Below, in pieces: positions 34,400-43,245 of a stretch of DNA of 64,000 nt; position 1 is the stretch's first letter, and the number at the start of each line of letters is the position of its first letter. Under the pieces are notes generated by a model. It was not told the DNA's origin, did not search any database, and saw only the letters and a list, made by a program, of their open reading frames with translations. The DNA is from Streptomyces sp. 135 (GTDB lineage Bacteria > Actinomycetota > Actinomycetes > Streptomycetales > Streptomycetaceae). The DNA is taken from contig NZ_CP075691.1 in assembly GCF_020026305.1 (NCBI RefSeq), forward strand, positions 7,192,001-7,256,000. The letters are read 5' to 3'. A program made the position numbers and the translations under genes.

Positions 34400-36610
34400 G
34401 TGCGCTTGCCGACCGATGCCGTGCCCTCCGCGAACTCAGTGACCTCTGTTACCTGTGCGACTTCTGTGATCACCAGCGCGTTCGACCTCCCCGGCCACCT
34501 CGCCCCGAAGGCCGACCCCACGCTGATCGCCGGCGACGAGCAGCACTTCGCCGTCATCGCGGCGAGCCTGGAGGAGACGATCAGCGAACTGTCCGACCGC
34601 CTCGAAGCCACGCGCAGAGCGCCCGGCGGCATCGGCCGCGAGGCCATGGACCGGGACCTGGAGATCCACCGGCTCACCGGCCGCCTGCGCACCCTGCGCC
34701 GCTTCGGCCTCGATCTGTGCCTCGGCCGCGTCGTCGGCACGGACAGCGCCGAGCCCGTCTACATCGGACGGCTCGGCCTCACCGACAGCGAAGGCCGTCG
34801 CCTGCTGGTCGACTGGCGTTCGCCCGCCGCCGAGCCGTTCTTCGCGGCCACCCACGCCCACCCCATGGGGCTCGCGAGCCGCCGCCGGTACCGCTGGACC
34901 GGCGGCAGGATCAGCGACTACTGGGACGAGGTGTTCACCGCCGACGGGCTCGAAGGACACGCCGCGCTCGACGACCAGTCCGCGTTCGTCGCCGGTCTCG
35001 GCGGCCACCGCTCGGCCCGGATGCGGGACGTGCTCTCCACCATCCAGGCCGACCAGGACGCCATCATCCGGGCGGGCTCGCGGGGCGCCCTCGTCGTCGA
35101 CGGCGGCCCGGGCACCGGCAAGACCGTCGTCGCCCTGCACCGCGCAGCCCACCTCCTCTACGCCGACCCCCGCCTCGGACACCGCCGCGGCGGCGTGCTG
35201 TTCGTCGGCCCGAGCCGCCCCTACCTCGCCTACGTCTCCGACGTCCTGCCCAGCCTCGGCGAGGAGGGCGTACAGACCTGCGTCCTGCGTGACCTGGTCA
35301 CCGAAGGCGCCACGGCCACGGTCGAGAGCGACCCGCACGTCGCCCGCCTGAAGGCGTCCGCGGACATGGTGCGGGCCATCGAACCGGCCGTCGCCCTCTA
35401 CGAGGAGCCGCCCACCGAGGGAATGACGGTCTCCAGCCACTGGTCCGACATCTGGCTCAGCGCCGAGGACTGGGCGGCGGCGTTCGACGCCGTCGAACCG
35501 GGCACCCCGCACAACGAGGCACGCGACCAGATCCGGGAGGAGCTGCTCACCATCCTCATGGACAAGGACGACAGCGACGCCCCGCCCCACCTGCTGCGCA
35601 GGTCACTCCTCCAGGACCGCGAACTGACCCGCACCCTCAACCGCGCGTGGCCGATGCTGGAGGCGAGCGACCTCGTCGGCGACCTGTGGTCCGTACCGGC
35701 CTACCTGCGCAAGTGCGCCCCCTGGCTCGGCATCGACGACGTCCGCAGGCTCCAGCGCGCGGACGCCCAGGCCTGGACCGTCTCCGACCTGCCGCTCCTG
35801 GACGCCGCACGGCAGCGGCTAGGCGACCCCGAGGCGTCGGCGCGGGGGCAGCGGCGGGAAGCCGCCGTCGCCGCCGAGCGGGCCCGCCGGGCCGACGCCA
35901 TGGACAGCCTGCTCCAGAACGTCGAGATCGACGAGAGCGAAGGAGCGCTCGGCATGCTCCACGGAAGGGACCTCCAGGACAGCCTCATCGACGAGAGCGC
36001 GCTGCCCACCGCAGAACCGGACCTGCTCGCCGGGCCCTTCGCGCACATCATCGTCGACGAGGCGCAGGAACTGACCGACGCCGAATGGCAGATGCTGCTC
36101 CAGCGCTGCCCGTCCAGGAGCTTCACCATCGTCGGTGACCGCGCCCAGGCCCGGCACGGCTTCACGGAGTCATGGCGGGAACGGCTGGAGCGGGCGGGGC
36201 TCGACCAGATCGAGACGGCCTCGCTGAGCATCAACTACCGGACCCCGGAGGAGATCATGGCCGAGGCCGCACCGGCGATCCGGGCCGCGCTGCCGGACGC
36301 GAACGTGCCGACCTCCGTCCGCAGCACCGGCGTTCCGGTCGTCCGCGGATCCACCGCCGACCTGGAGGAGGTCCTCGACACCTGGCTCGCCGCGCACGGC
36401 GACGGGGTCGCCTGTGTCATCGGCGACCCCGCCTTCCGGGACGCGCCCCGCGTGCGGTCCCTGACCCCGGAGCTGTCCAAGGGGCTCGAATTCGACCTGG
36501 TCGTCCTCGTCGACCCGCAGGCGTTCGGGGAGGGGATCGAGGGAGCGGTCGACCGCTATGTCGCGATGACCCGGGCGACCCAGCGGCTCGTCGTCCTCAC
36601 GAGCCCCTGA
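34400..36610 (+). CDS. helR: HelR, RNA-polymerase-displacing HelD-like ATPase (rifamycin tolerance)
   Basis: 736 residues of the UvrD/HelD superfamily. An N-terminal helical arm (IAASLEETISELSDRLEATRRA) precedes the first RecA-like core with Walker A GGPGTGKT near 235. A long insertion (about 310-480) forms the second arm, then Walker B IIVDEAQEL near 550, motif IV SINYRTPEEIM and motif VI YVAMTRATQRL. HelR pulls RNA polymerase off DNA and protects it from rifamycins. GTG 34400 follows GGGAG by nine bases; a GTG at 34340 would extend it but would overlap the element region. The RAE upstream makes rifamycin induction very likely. It is an unrelated insertion in the pectin locus. Confidence 0.93.
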   Translation: MRLPTDAVPSANSVTSVTCATSVITSAFDLPGHLAPKADPTLIAGDEQHFAVIAASLEETISELSDRLEATRRAPGGIGREAMDRDLEIHRLTGRLRTLRRFGLDLCLGRVVGTDSAEPVYIGRLGLTDSEGRRLLVDWRSPAAEPFFAATHAHPMGLASRRRYRWTGGRISDYWDEVFTADGLEGHAALDDQSAFVAGLGGHRSARMRDVLSTIQADQDAIIRAGSRGALVVDGGPGTGKTVVALHRAAHLLYADPRLGHRRGGVLFVGPSRPYLAYVSDVLPSLGEEGVQTCVLRDLVTEGATATVESDPHVARLKASADMVRAIEPAVALYEEPPTEGMTVSSHWSDIWLSAEDWAAAFDAVEPGTPHNEARDQIREELLTILMDKDDSDAPPHLLRRSLLQDRELTRTLNRAWPMLEASDLVGDLWSVPAYLRKCAPWLGIDDVRRLQRADAQAWTVSDLPLLDAARQRLGDPEASARGQRREAAVAAERARRADAMDSLLQNVEIDESEGALGMLHGRDLQDSLIDESALPTAEPDLLAGPFAHIIVDEAQELTDAEWQMLLQRCPSRSFTIVGDRAQARHGFTESWRERLERAGLDQIETASLSINYRTPEEIMAEAAPAIRAALPDANVPTSVRSTGVPVVRGSTADLEEVLDTWLAAHGDGVACVIGDPAFRDAPRVRSLTPELSKGLEFDLVVLVDPQAFGEGIEGAVDRYVAMTRATQRLVVLTSP

Positions 36611-36630
36611 GCGCCGGCCCCGTCCATGGC

Positions 36631-37662
36631 TCAGGCCGAGCCGCGCCGCACCAGCTCCGTCGGCAGGATCACCGCCGCCGGGTCCTCGCCGCCGATCTGG
36701 GCGAGCAGGACCCGTACCATCTCCGCGCTGATGCGGTCCCAGGGCTGGCGGATCGTCGTCAGCTCGGGGTGCGCGCCGAGCGCGGCCGAGGAGTCGTCGA
36801 AGCCGCCGACCGCGATGTCCTCGGGGACCCGCCGCCCGGCCCGCTGGAGCGCCGCGACCGCGCCCTGCGCCATCAGGTCCGAGGCGACGAACAAGGCGTC
36901 CATGTCCGGTACGCGGCCGAGGAGTTCGGCGGCGCCCGCCTCACCGCTGGCCCGGCTGTAGTCACCGGACACCACGAGCCGGTCGTCGGCCGCCACGCCT
37001 GCCTCGGCGAGCACCTCCCGGTACCCGGCGAGGCGTTCGGTGCCGCCCGGGGTGTCCAGCGGGCCGGTGACCATGCCGACGGTGCGGCGCCCGAGCGAGA
37101 GCAGATGACGGACCATGTCGCGCGCGCCGTCCCGGTCGTCGGCGGCGACGTACGCCACCTTCGACGCCTGCCCGAGCGGCTTCCCGCACGCCACCAGGGG
37201 CACGCCCGCCTCGCGCAGCCGGGCCGCGAGCGGATCGCCCGAGTGGCTGGAGACGAGCAGGACACCGTCCACGTGCCCGGCGGTGATGTAGCGCGTGATG
37301 CGCCGCCGCTCGTCCTCCGTGCCCGCGATCATCAGGAGCAGCGGGATGTCGTGGGCGGCGAGGGCCTGCGTGCAGCCGCGCAGCAGGACGTTGAAGTTCG
37401 GGTCCTCGAAGAAGCGCTCCTGCGGCTCGGTGAGCAGGAAACCGACCGAGTCCGAGCGGCCCGTGATGAGGGAGCGGGCATGGCGGTTGACGACGTAACC
37501 CGTCCTGCGGATCGCGGAGTTGACCGCCTCCTGCGCGGCGGGGCTGACGTAGTGACCGCCGTTGAGCACCCGCGAGACGGTGCCGCGCGAGACGCCCGCC
37601 TCGCGCGCCACGTCATGGATGGTCGGCGCCTTGCGGCGCTGCTCCGGCTTGCTCATGGTCAT
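36631..37662 (-). CDS. LacI-family repressor of the galactan operon
   Basis: 343 residues: helix-turn-helix TIHDVAREAGVSRGTVSRVLNGGHYVSPAAQEAV near 15-47, the hinge helix with RRTGYVVNRHARSL, then a periplasmic-binding-like sugar domain (VGFLLTEP, GVLLVSSHSGDP, AVGGFDDSSAALGAHPELTTIRQP). The ATG at 37662 overlaps the permease stop, so it is the last gene of the importer operon. A TGTGAGCGTTCACA site in front of the operon and of the GH42 gene is its likely operator, giving induction by a galactan oligosaccharide. Confidence 0.92.
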   Translation of the reverse strand: MTMSKPEQRRKAPTIHDVAREAGVSRGTVSRVLNGGHYVSPAAQEAVNSAIRRTGYVVNRHARSLITGRSDSVGFLLTEPQERFFEDPNFNVLLRGCTQALAAHDIPLLLMIAGTEDERRRITRYITAGHVDGVLLVSSHSGDPLAARLREAGVPLVACGKPLGQASKVAYVAADDRDGARDMVRHLLSLGRRTVGMVTGPLDTPGGTERLAGYREVLAEAGVAADDRLVVSGDYSRASGEAGAAELLGRVPDMDALFVASDLMAQGAVAALQRAGRRVPEDIAVGGFDDSSAALGAHPELTTIRQPWDRISAEMVRVLLAQIGGEDPAAVILPTELVRRGSA

Positions 37663-38594
37663 GACTTTACGGCGCCCGACAGCAGGTCGAGGCTCCAGAA
37701 GCGCTGGACCACCAGGAACAGGGCGATCAGCGGGATCACGGCGAGCAGGGCGCCGGTGACGACGAGGGTGTAGAGCGCCGGGGTGTTGGAGCCCTGTTCG
37801 AGGAGCGTGAACAGGCCGAGCGTGATGGGGAACTTCTCGTCGTCGCTGAGCATGATGTAGGGCAGCAGGAAGTTGTTCCAGACGGCGACGAACTGGAACA
37901 GGAACACCGTCACCAGGCCCGGCACCATCATCGGCAGCGCGATCCGCGTGAAGATCCGCCACTCGCCCGCCCCGTCCATGCGCCCGGCCTCGACCACGTC
38001 GCCGGGCACGGCGGCGGTGGCGTAGATCCGGGCGAGGTAGACCCCGTACGGGGAGAGGATCAGCGGCAGCAGGACGGACGCGTAGGAGTCGGTGAGGTCC
38101 GCCTCGGCCAGGAGCAGGTACTGGGGGACGGCCAGGATGACGGGCGGCATGAGGACGCCGGCGAGCAGGATGTTGAAGATGCTCTCGCGGCCGCGGAAGC
38201 GGTAGGTCGCGAGGGCGTAGCCGCTAAGGGCGGAGACGGCGGTGGAGAGCAGGGCGCCGACGCCCGCGTAGAGGGCGGAGTTGGCCATCCACTGCCAGTA
38301 GACGCCGTCGCGGTAGGCGCTGAGGTCGGCGAGGTTCTCGGTGAAGCCGGTGCCGGGCAGGAACGTGAAGGTGGAGAACAGCTCGCTGCCCGACTTGGTC
38401 GAGGCGATCACCACCCAGGCGACGGGCAGCAGACAGTACAGGGTGCCGAGCAGCAGCGCGGCGGTCGGGACGAGGGCGACGCGGCGGGGCGGGGGCGGGC
38501 CCTGGGCGGTCCCCGGGGTGGTGCCCGCGGCCGGCGCGGACTTACGGCTCTCGCGGCGTCCGCGGTTCTTGTCGTCCAGCACAAGAGAACTCAT
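37659..38594 (-). CDS. Galactooligosaccharide ABC permease (MalG-like)
   Basis: 311 residues with six helices and the EAA loop VVEAGRMDGAGEWRIFTRIALP (first Glu-Ala kept). About 45 residues of charged, Pro-rich N terminus precede the first helix. Four-base ATGA overlaps on both sides. It should carry galactan or arabinogalactan oligomers together with the next permease. Confidence 0.9.
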   Translation of the reverse strand: MSSLVLDDKNRGRRESRKSAPAAGTTPGTAQGPPPPRRVALVPTAALLLGTLYCLLPVAWVVIASTKSGSELFSTFTFLPGTGFTENLADLSAYRDGVYWQWMANSALYAGVGALLSTAVSALSGYALATYRFRGRESIFNILLAGVLMPPVILAVPQYLLLAEADLTDSYASVLLPLILSPYGVYLARIYATAAVPGDVVEAGRMDGAGEWRIFTRIALPMMVPGLVTVFLFQFVAVWNNFLLPYIMLSDDEKFPITLGLFTLLEQGSNTPALYTLVVTGALLAVIPLIALFLVVQRFWSLDLLSGAVKS

Positions 38595-39616
38595 CGTGCT
38601 TCCCCCTGCTGTCGGGTCTGCTTCGTACGGGAGTTGGCGGCGCGCAGGAAACCGAAGGACACGACGAGCGTGACGACGGCGATCAGCACCGCGGTGGCCG
38701 CCGCCGAGTGGATGTCGCCCTTGCCGAAGGCGTCCTGGTACACCTTCATCAGCGGACTCCACGTCGTGGGCACGGCGTTGGTGAGCGGCTTGAGCGTCGT
38801 CGGCTCGCTGAACACCTGGAGCGTCGCGATGATCGAGAAGAAGAAGGTGAGCACCAGCGACGGCGCCACCATCGGGATCTTGATGCGGAGCGCGATCTGG
38901 AGCGGCGAGCAGCCGTCCAGCTTCGCCGCCTCGAACACCTCGGCCGGGATGGCCCGCAGCGAGGTGTAGATGACGATCATGTTGAAGCCGGTGCCGCCCC
39001 AGACCGCGATGTTGGAGAGCGCGAGGTAGAGCGGCCCGCCGTCGAGCAGGTCAGGCTGCGGCAGCCCCAGCCTGTCGAGGACGAAGTGGAAGGGGCTGAC
39101 GTCCGGCAGGTACAGGAACCCCCACAGCAGTGCGGCGACGACGCCCGGCACGGCATACGGCAGGAAGATCGCGAGCCGGGTGAAGGACGTGAGCCGCACC
39201 CGCTCGCTGTCCAGCAGCAACGCGAAGAGCAGCGCGAGGCCGAGCATCGCGGGGATGACGATCGCGCCGTAGCCGAGCACGCGCAGCGCGCCGTGCAGCA
39301 GCTCGGAGTCGGTGAGCGCGGCGGTGTAGTTCTCCACGCCCGCCCACACCTCGCGCCGCGCGTCCTTGCCGAGGCCGAGGCCGGACACCTCGACCTTGTG
39401 GAGGCTGAGCCAGAGCGCGTAGCCGATGGGCAGGGCGAAGAAGAGGGCGAAGAGCAGGGCGGCGGGGAGCAGGAAGCCGTAGGGGGCGGCCTTGAGACCG
39501 TAGGAACCGCGGCGGGACGTCACGGCGGACGACTTCCGTCGCGTCGGCGCCCCTCGTGCCGGCCTCCGTCGCGTCGGCTTCGGGCGCGCGGGCTTCTGTC
39601 GCGTCGGCGCTGTCAC
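38591..39616 (-). CDS. Galactooligosaccharide ABC permease (MalF-like)
   Basis: 341 residues; EAA loop VFEAAKLDGCSPLQIALRIKIP. The GTG at 39616 overlaps the TGA of the binding-protein gene. Its first 35 residues are a very basic repeat (PTRQKPARPKPTRRRPARGAPTRR) encoded by three related copies of a CGTCGCGTCGGC motif. Such a positive cytosolic tail agrees with the positive-inside rule but is unusually long. Confidence 0.9.
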   Translation of the reverse strand: MTAPTRQKPARPKPTRRRPARGAPTRRKSSAVTSRRGSYGLKAAPYGFLLPAALLFALFFALPIGYALWLSLHKVEVSGLGLGKDARREVWAGVENYTAALTDSELLHGALRVLGYGAIVIPAMLGLALLFALLLDSERVRLTSFTRLAIFLPYAVPGVVAALLWGFLYLPDVSPFHFVLDRLGLPQPDLLDGGPLYLALSNIAVWGGTGFNMIVIYTSLRAIPAEVFEAAKLDGCSPLQIALRIKIPMVAPSLVLTFFFSIIATLQVFSEPTTLKPLTNAVPTTWSPLMKVYQDAFGKGDIHSAAATAVLIAVVTLVVSFGFLRAANSRTKQTRQQGEAR

Positions 39617-40941
39617 CGCGCGACCTCGAAGCCCTGCTTCTTCAGGTCCGCGACCGTCTCGTCGTGCATGGTCTTCAGGGCGGCGCCGAAGTCCGACCTG
39701 TTCTTTGCGGCGGAGCCGAAGGCGTCCTTGAAGGCGGTGTAGGCGACGTTCACGTTCGGGCCCCAGGCGCCGGGGGCGGTGGTCTTCGCGATGGCGGCGG
39801 CCCGGGTGTAGAAGTCGGGCTGGTTCGCGAAGTAGGCCGGGGCCTCGGCGAGCGCGCCGCCGGTCTGCGCCTCGGTGGCGGCGGGGTAGATGCCGCTCTC
39901 CTTCACGAGCGCGGCGAGCGCCTTCGGGTCGGTGTTCAGCCAGGCGGCGAACTTCGCGGCGGCCTCCTTGTGCTCGGAGTCCGTGGTGACGGCGGTGGAG
40001 GAGCCGCCCCAGCTGCCGGTCACGGCCTTGCCGGACTCCCACTGGGGGAGCGGGGCCATCGCCCACTTGCCCTTGGTGTCGGGCGCGGCGGTGGTGAGGG
40101 TGCCGGGTGCCCAGACGGCGCTGACCCAGGCGATCTGCTTGCCGGTATTGAGCGCCTTGTTCCAGGAGGGCGTGTACATCGGCTGGTTGTCGATGGCGCC
40201 CTCCTTCACGAGGCCGCCCCAGAAGTCGGCGACCTTGCGCGTCGCCGGGTCGTCGATGCCGACCTTCCACTGCTCGCCCTCTGTGGTCCACCACTGGGCG
40301 CCGGCCTGCTGGGCGAGGCCCGCGAAGAGGCCCGAATCGTTGGCGGAGAAGGTGGTGAGGTCCTTGTCCGGGGCCTTCTTCTTCAGCGCGCGGGCGGTCC
40401 GCGCGAACTCCTGCCACGTCTTCGGGACCTTGAGGCCGTACTTCTTGAAGAGGTCGGCGCGGTAGTAGAACATCATCGGCCCGGCGTCCTGCGGCACCGC
40501 GTACACGGCGTCCGTGCCGAGGGTGGTCTGCTGCCAGACGCCCCGCGCGAACTTCGCCCGCACGCCGTGGACCTGCCCCGCTATGTCGGCGAGCGCGTCA
40601 TTGCTGACGAGGGTGGGGAGGGCCTGGTACTCGGCCTGCACCAGGTCGGGCGCCTTGTGCGCCTTGTGCGCGGTGAGGATCTTGGTGACCAGGGTGTCGC
40701 CGGACGCCTGCTTCTTGACCGTGACCTCGATCCGGTCCTTCTTGCCCGGGCCGTCGTTCCAGAGGTCGACGACCTTGTCCATGCCGGGCGCCCACGCCCA
40801 GTACGTCAGTGAGACCGGGCCGTTCGACCCGGTCCCGGCGTCGTCGTCGTCCGATCCGCAGGCGGTGAGCGTGGTGGCGCCGAGCGCGACGGCGACGGCG
40901 ACGGCGGCCGCGGTGAAGCGGCGTGGCGTGTTCTGCGGCAT
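39613..40941 (-). CDS. Galactooligosaccharide ABC substrate-binding lipoprotein
   Basis: 442 residues, CUT1-type. Signal and lipobox TTLTAC (Cys28) from ATG 40941 with a GGGGAGAAGG ribosome site. The mature part, LTYWAWAPGMDKVVDLWND, MMFYYRADLFKKYGLKVPKTWQEFA and GSWGGSSTAVTTDSEHKEAAAKF, is typical. First gene of the binding protein-permease-permease-LacI operon and divergent from the GH42 gene, so galactan fragments are the expected ligand. Confidence 0.9.
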   Translation of the reverse strand: MPQNTPRRFTAAAVAVAVALGATTLTACGSDDDDAGTGSNGPVSLTYWAWAPGMDKVVDLWNDGPGKKDRIEVTVKKQASGDTLVTKILTAHKAHKAPDLVQAEYQALPTLVSNDALADIAGQVHGVRAKFARGVWQQTTLGTDAVYAVPQDAGPMMFYYRADLFKKYGLKVPKTWQEFARTARALKKKAPDKDLTTFSANDSGLFAGLAQQAGAQWWTTEGEQWKVGIDDPATRKVADFWGGLVKEGAIDNQPMYTPSWNKALNTGKQIAWVSAVWAPGTLTTAAPDTKGKWAMAPLPQWESGKAVTGSWGGSSTAVTTDSEHKEAAAKFAAWLNTDPKALAALVKESGIYPAATEAQTGGALAEAPAYFANQPDFYTRAAAIAKTTAPGAWGPNVNVAYTAFKDAFGSAAKNRSDFGAALKTMHDETVADLKKQGFEVAR

Positions 40942-41146
40942 GGATCCTTCTCCCCTGGGCCGGCCCCCGCCTGTTGCGAGCACCTGCCATGCGTCTTGGG
41001 CGGGCCGTGCGGCCTTCTGTGAGCGTTCACAGTAGAGAAACATCCAGGACACTTGTCAATGGTTGTTGCTCTGCGGTTATGTTGGACCGACGCCGCCTGT
41101 TGCGTGTGTGCACGTTCCCAAATGATCGATTTCTCGGGAGAGATCC
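40942..41146. promoter_or_regulatory. Divergent promoter region of the galactan operons
   Basis: Minus strand: a perfect -35 TTGACA (41059-41054) and a -10-like TACTGT (41034-41029, 19-base spacer) for the importer; this -10 overlaps the operator at 41018-41031. Plus strand: TTGTCA (41053-41058) with TTATGT 18 bases on may serve the GH42 gene. The two -35 boxes overlap, so one repressor could control both directions. Confidence 0.6.
41018..41031. promoter_or_regulatory. LacI-type operator TGTGAGCGTTCACA
   Basis: TGTGA and TCACA arms flank GCGT; it differs by one base from a perfect palindrome of the Lac/Gal type and covers the importer -10. Confidence 0.75.
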
Positions 41147-43171
41147 ATGCCGGACCAAGCCCCCAAGGGCCTCACCCGCCTCGCGTTCGGCGGGGACTAC
41201 AACCCCGAGCAGTGGCCGGAATCCGTCTGGCGCGAGGACGTCACGCTGATGCGCGACGCGGGCGTCACCATGGTCAGCGTCGGGATCTTCTCCTGGGCGC
41301 TGCTCGAACCGGCCCACGGCACCCACGACTTCGGGTGGCTCGACCGCCTCCTCGACCTGCTGCACGAACACGGCGTCCGCGCCGACCTCGGCACCCCCAC
41401 GGTCGCACCGCCCGCCTGGTTCTACCGCGAGCACCCCGACGCTCTGCCCGTCACCGCCGAAGGCACGCGGTACGAGTTCGGCTCACGCGGCGCCATCTGC
41501 CACAGCCACCCCGCCTACCGCGCGGCCGCCGCGGACATCACCACCCGCCTCGCCGCCCGCTATGCCGACCACCCCGCCCTCGCCCTGTGGCACGTGCACA
41601 ACGAATACGGCGTCCCCGTCTCCGCCTGTTACTGCGACACCTGCGCCGCCCACTTCCGGCGCTGGCTGGAGACCACGTACGAGACGGTCGAAGCCGTCAA
41701 CGAGGCGTGGGGGACGGCCTTTTGGGGGCAGTGGTACGCCGACTTCGCGCAGATCAACCCGCCGCGCGTGACGCCGACCGTCGGCAACCCCGCCCAGGCC
41801 CTCGACTACCGGCGCTTCGCCGACGCGACGATGCGGGAGAACTTCGTCCGCGAACGCGACATCCTGCACCGCCTCGCCCCCGGCATCCCCGTCACCACCA
41901 ACTTCATGACGGCCCTCAGCCAGTGCGACTCCATCGACTACTGGGCCTGGGGCCGCGAGGTCGACCTGGTCTCCAACGACCACTACCTCATCACCGACGG
42001 ACGCCGCACCCACGTCAACCTCGCCATGGCCGCCGACCTGACCCGCTCCGTGGCGGGCGGCGCGCCCTGGCTGCTGATGGAGCACGCCGCCGGTGGCGTC
42101 AACTGGCAGCCCCGCAACCCCGCGAAGGCGCCCGGGGAGATGGCCCGCAACTCGCTGGGCCATGTGGCGCGCGGCTCCGAGGGAGCCATGTTCTTCCAGT
42201 GGCGGCAGTCCCGGCGCGGCGCGGAGAAGTTCCACTCGGCGATGCTGCCGCACGCGGGCACGGACTCACGGCTGTGGCGGGAAGTGGTCCGGCTCGGTTC
42301 CGACATCGACGCCTTGAGCGAGCTGCGCGGCACCCGCACCGTCGCCGACACCGCCATGCTCTGGGACTGGCACTCCTGGTGGGCGCAGACCCTGGAGTGG
42401 CGGCCCAGCGAGGACCACGACGCCCGCGAGCGCGCCGACAGCTTCTACGAAGCGCTCTACGACCGGCACCTCACCGTCGACTTCGCCCACCCCGAAGCCG
42501 ACCTGTCGTCCTACCCCCTGGTCGTCGTGCCCGCCCTGTACCTCGCCACCGAGGCCACCGCGCGGAACCTGCGGGCCTACGTCGAGGGCGGCGGCACGCT
42601 CGTCGTCTCCTACTTCTCCGGCATCGTCGACCAGCACGACGCCGTGCACCCCGGCCCCTACCCGGGCGCCCTGCGGGACGTCCTCGGCCTGACCGTCGAG
42701 GAGTTCTCGCCGCTGCTCCAGGGGCAGCGGACGCGGATCACCGGGCCCGACGGCGCGGAGCTCTCGGGCGACGTGTGGAGCGAGATCGTGGTGCCGCGCG
42801 GGGCCGAGGCCGTGTGGACGTACGCCGACGGGCTCGCCGCCGGACAGCCGGCCGTCACCCGGCACCGGCTGGGCGGCGGCACCGCGTGGTACGTCTCCAC
42901 GCGGCTCACGGCGCACGACCTGGACGTGATCCTCGCCGCCGCCTGCGCGGACGCCGGGGTCGAGCCGCGGCCCGAACTCCCGCGTGACGTCGAGGTGGTG
43001 ACCCGCGCCGGCGAGAGCGGGACGTACCTCTTCGTGATCAACCACACCGGTGACGAGGCGAAGGTGCCGCTGGCCGGGTCCGGCGGCGAACTGCTCACGG
43101 GGGAACGTGTCGCGGGACGGCTCGGCGTGCCCGCGGGGGCCGTGCGGGTCGTGCGGCTGGACGAGGACTGA
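41147..43171 (+). CDS. Beta-galactosidase, GH42 (intracellular)
   Basis: 674 residues without a signal peptide. A TIM barrel starts GGDYNPEQWPESVWREDV. The acid/base Glu153 is in HVHNEYG and the nucleophile Glu312 is in LLMEHAAGGVNWQ. The zinc-type cysteines CYCDTC (about 160-166) are present. A trimerisation domain and a short beta domain follow. It cleaves beta-1,4-galactooligosaccharides brought in by the divergent importer. ATG 41147 has GGGAGAG upstream. Confidence 0.93.
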   Translation: MPDQAPKGLTRLAFGGDYNPEQWPESVWREDVTLMRDAGVTMVSVGIFSWALLEPAHGTHDFGWLDRLLDLLHEHGVRADLGTPTVAPPAWFYREHPDALPVTAEGTRYEFGSRGAICHSHPAYRAAAADITTRLAARYADHPALALWHVHNEYGVPVSACYCDTCAAHFRRWLETTYETVEAVNEAWGTAFWGQWYADFAQINPPRVTPTVGNPAQALDYRRFADATMRENFVRERDILHRLAPGIPVTTNFMTALSQCDSIDYWAWGREVDLVSNDHYLITDGRRTHVNLAMAADLTRSVAGGAPWLLMEHAAGGVNWQPRNPAKAPGEMARNSLGHVARGSEGAMFFQWRQSRRGAEKFHSAMLPHAGTDSRLWREVVRLGSDIDALSELRGTRTVADTAMLWDWHSWWAQTLEWRPSEDHDARERADSFYEALYDRHLTVDFAHPEADLSSYPLVVVPALYLATEATARNLRAYVEGGGTLVVSYFSGIVDQHDAVHPGPYPGALRDVLGLTVEEFSPLLQGQRTRITGPDGAELSGDVWSEIVVPRGAEAVWTYADGLAAGQPAVTRHRLGGGTAWYVSTRLTAHDLDVILAAACADAGVEPRPELPRDVEVVTRAGESGTYLFVINHTGDEAKVPLAGSGGELLTGERVAGRLGVPAGAVRVVRLDED

Positions 43172-43245
43172 TGGTGCACCCCCTTCCCCCGTCCATTCAA
43201 CGCCGACCCACTCCCAAGTACCGCGAAGTCGAAGGGGCATCGACG

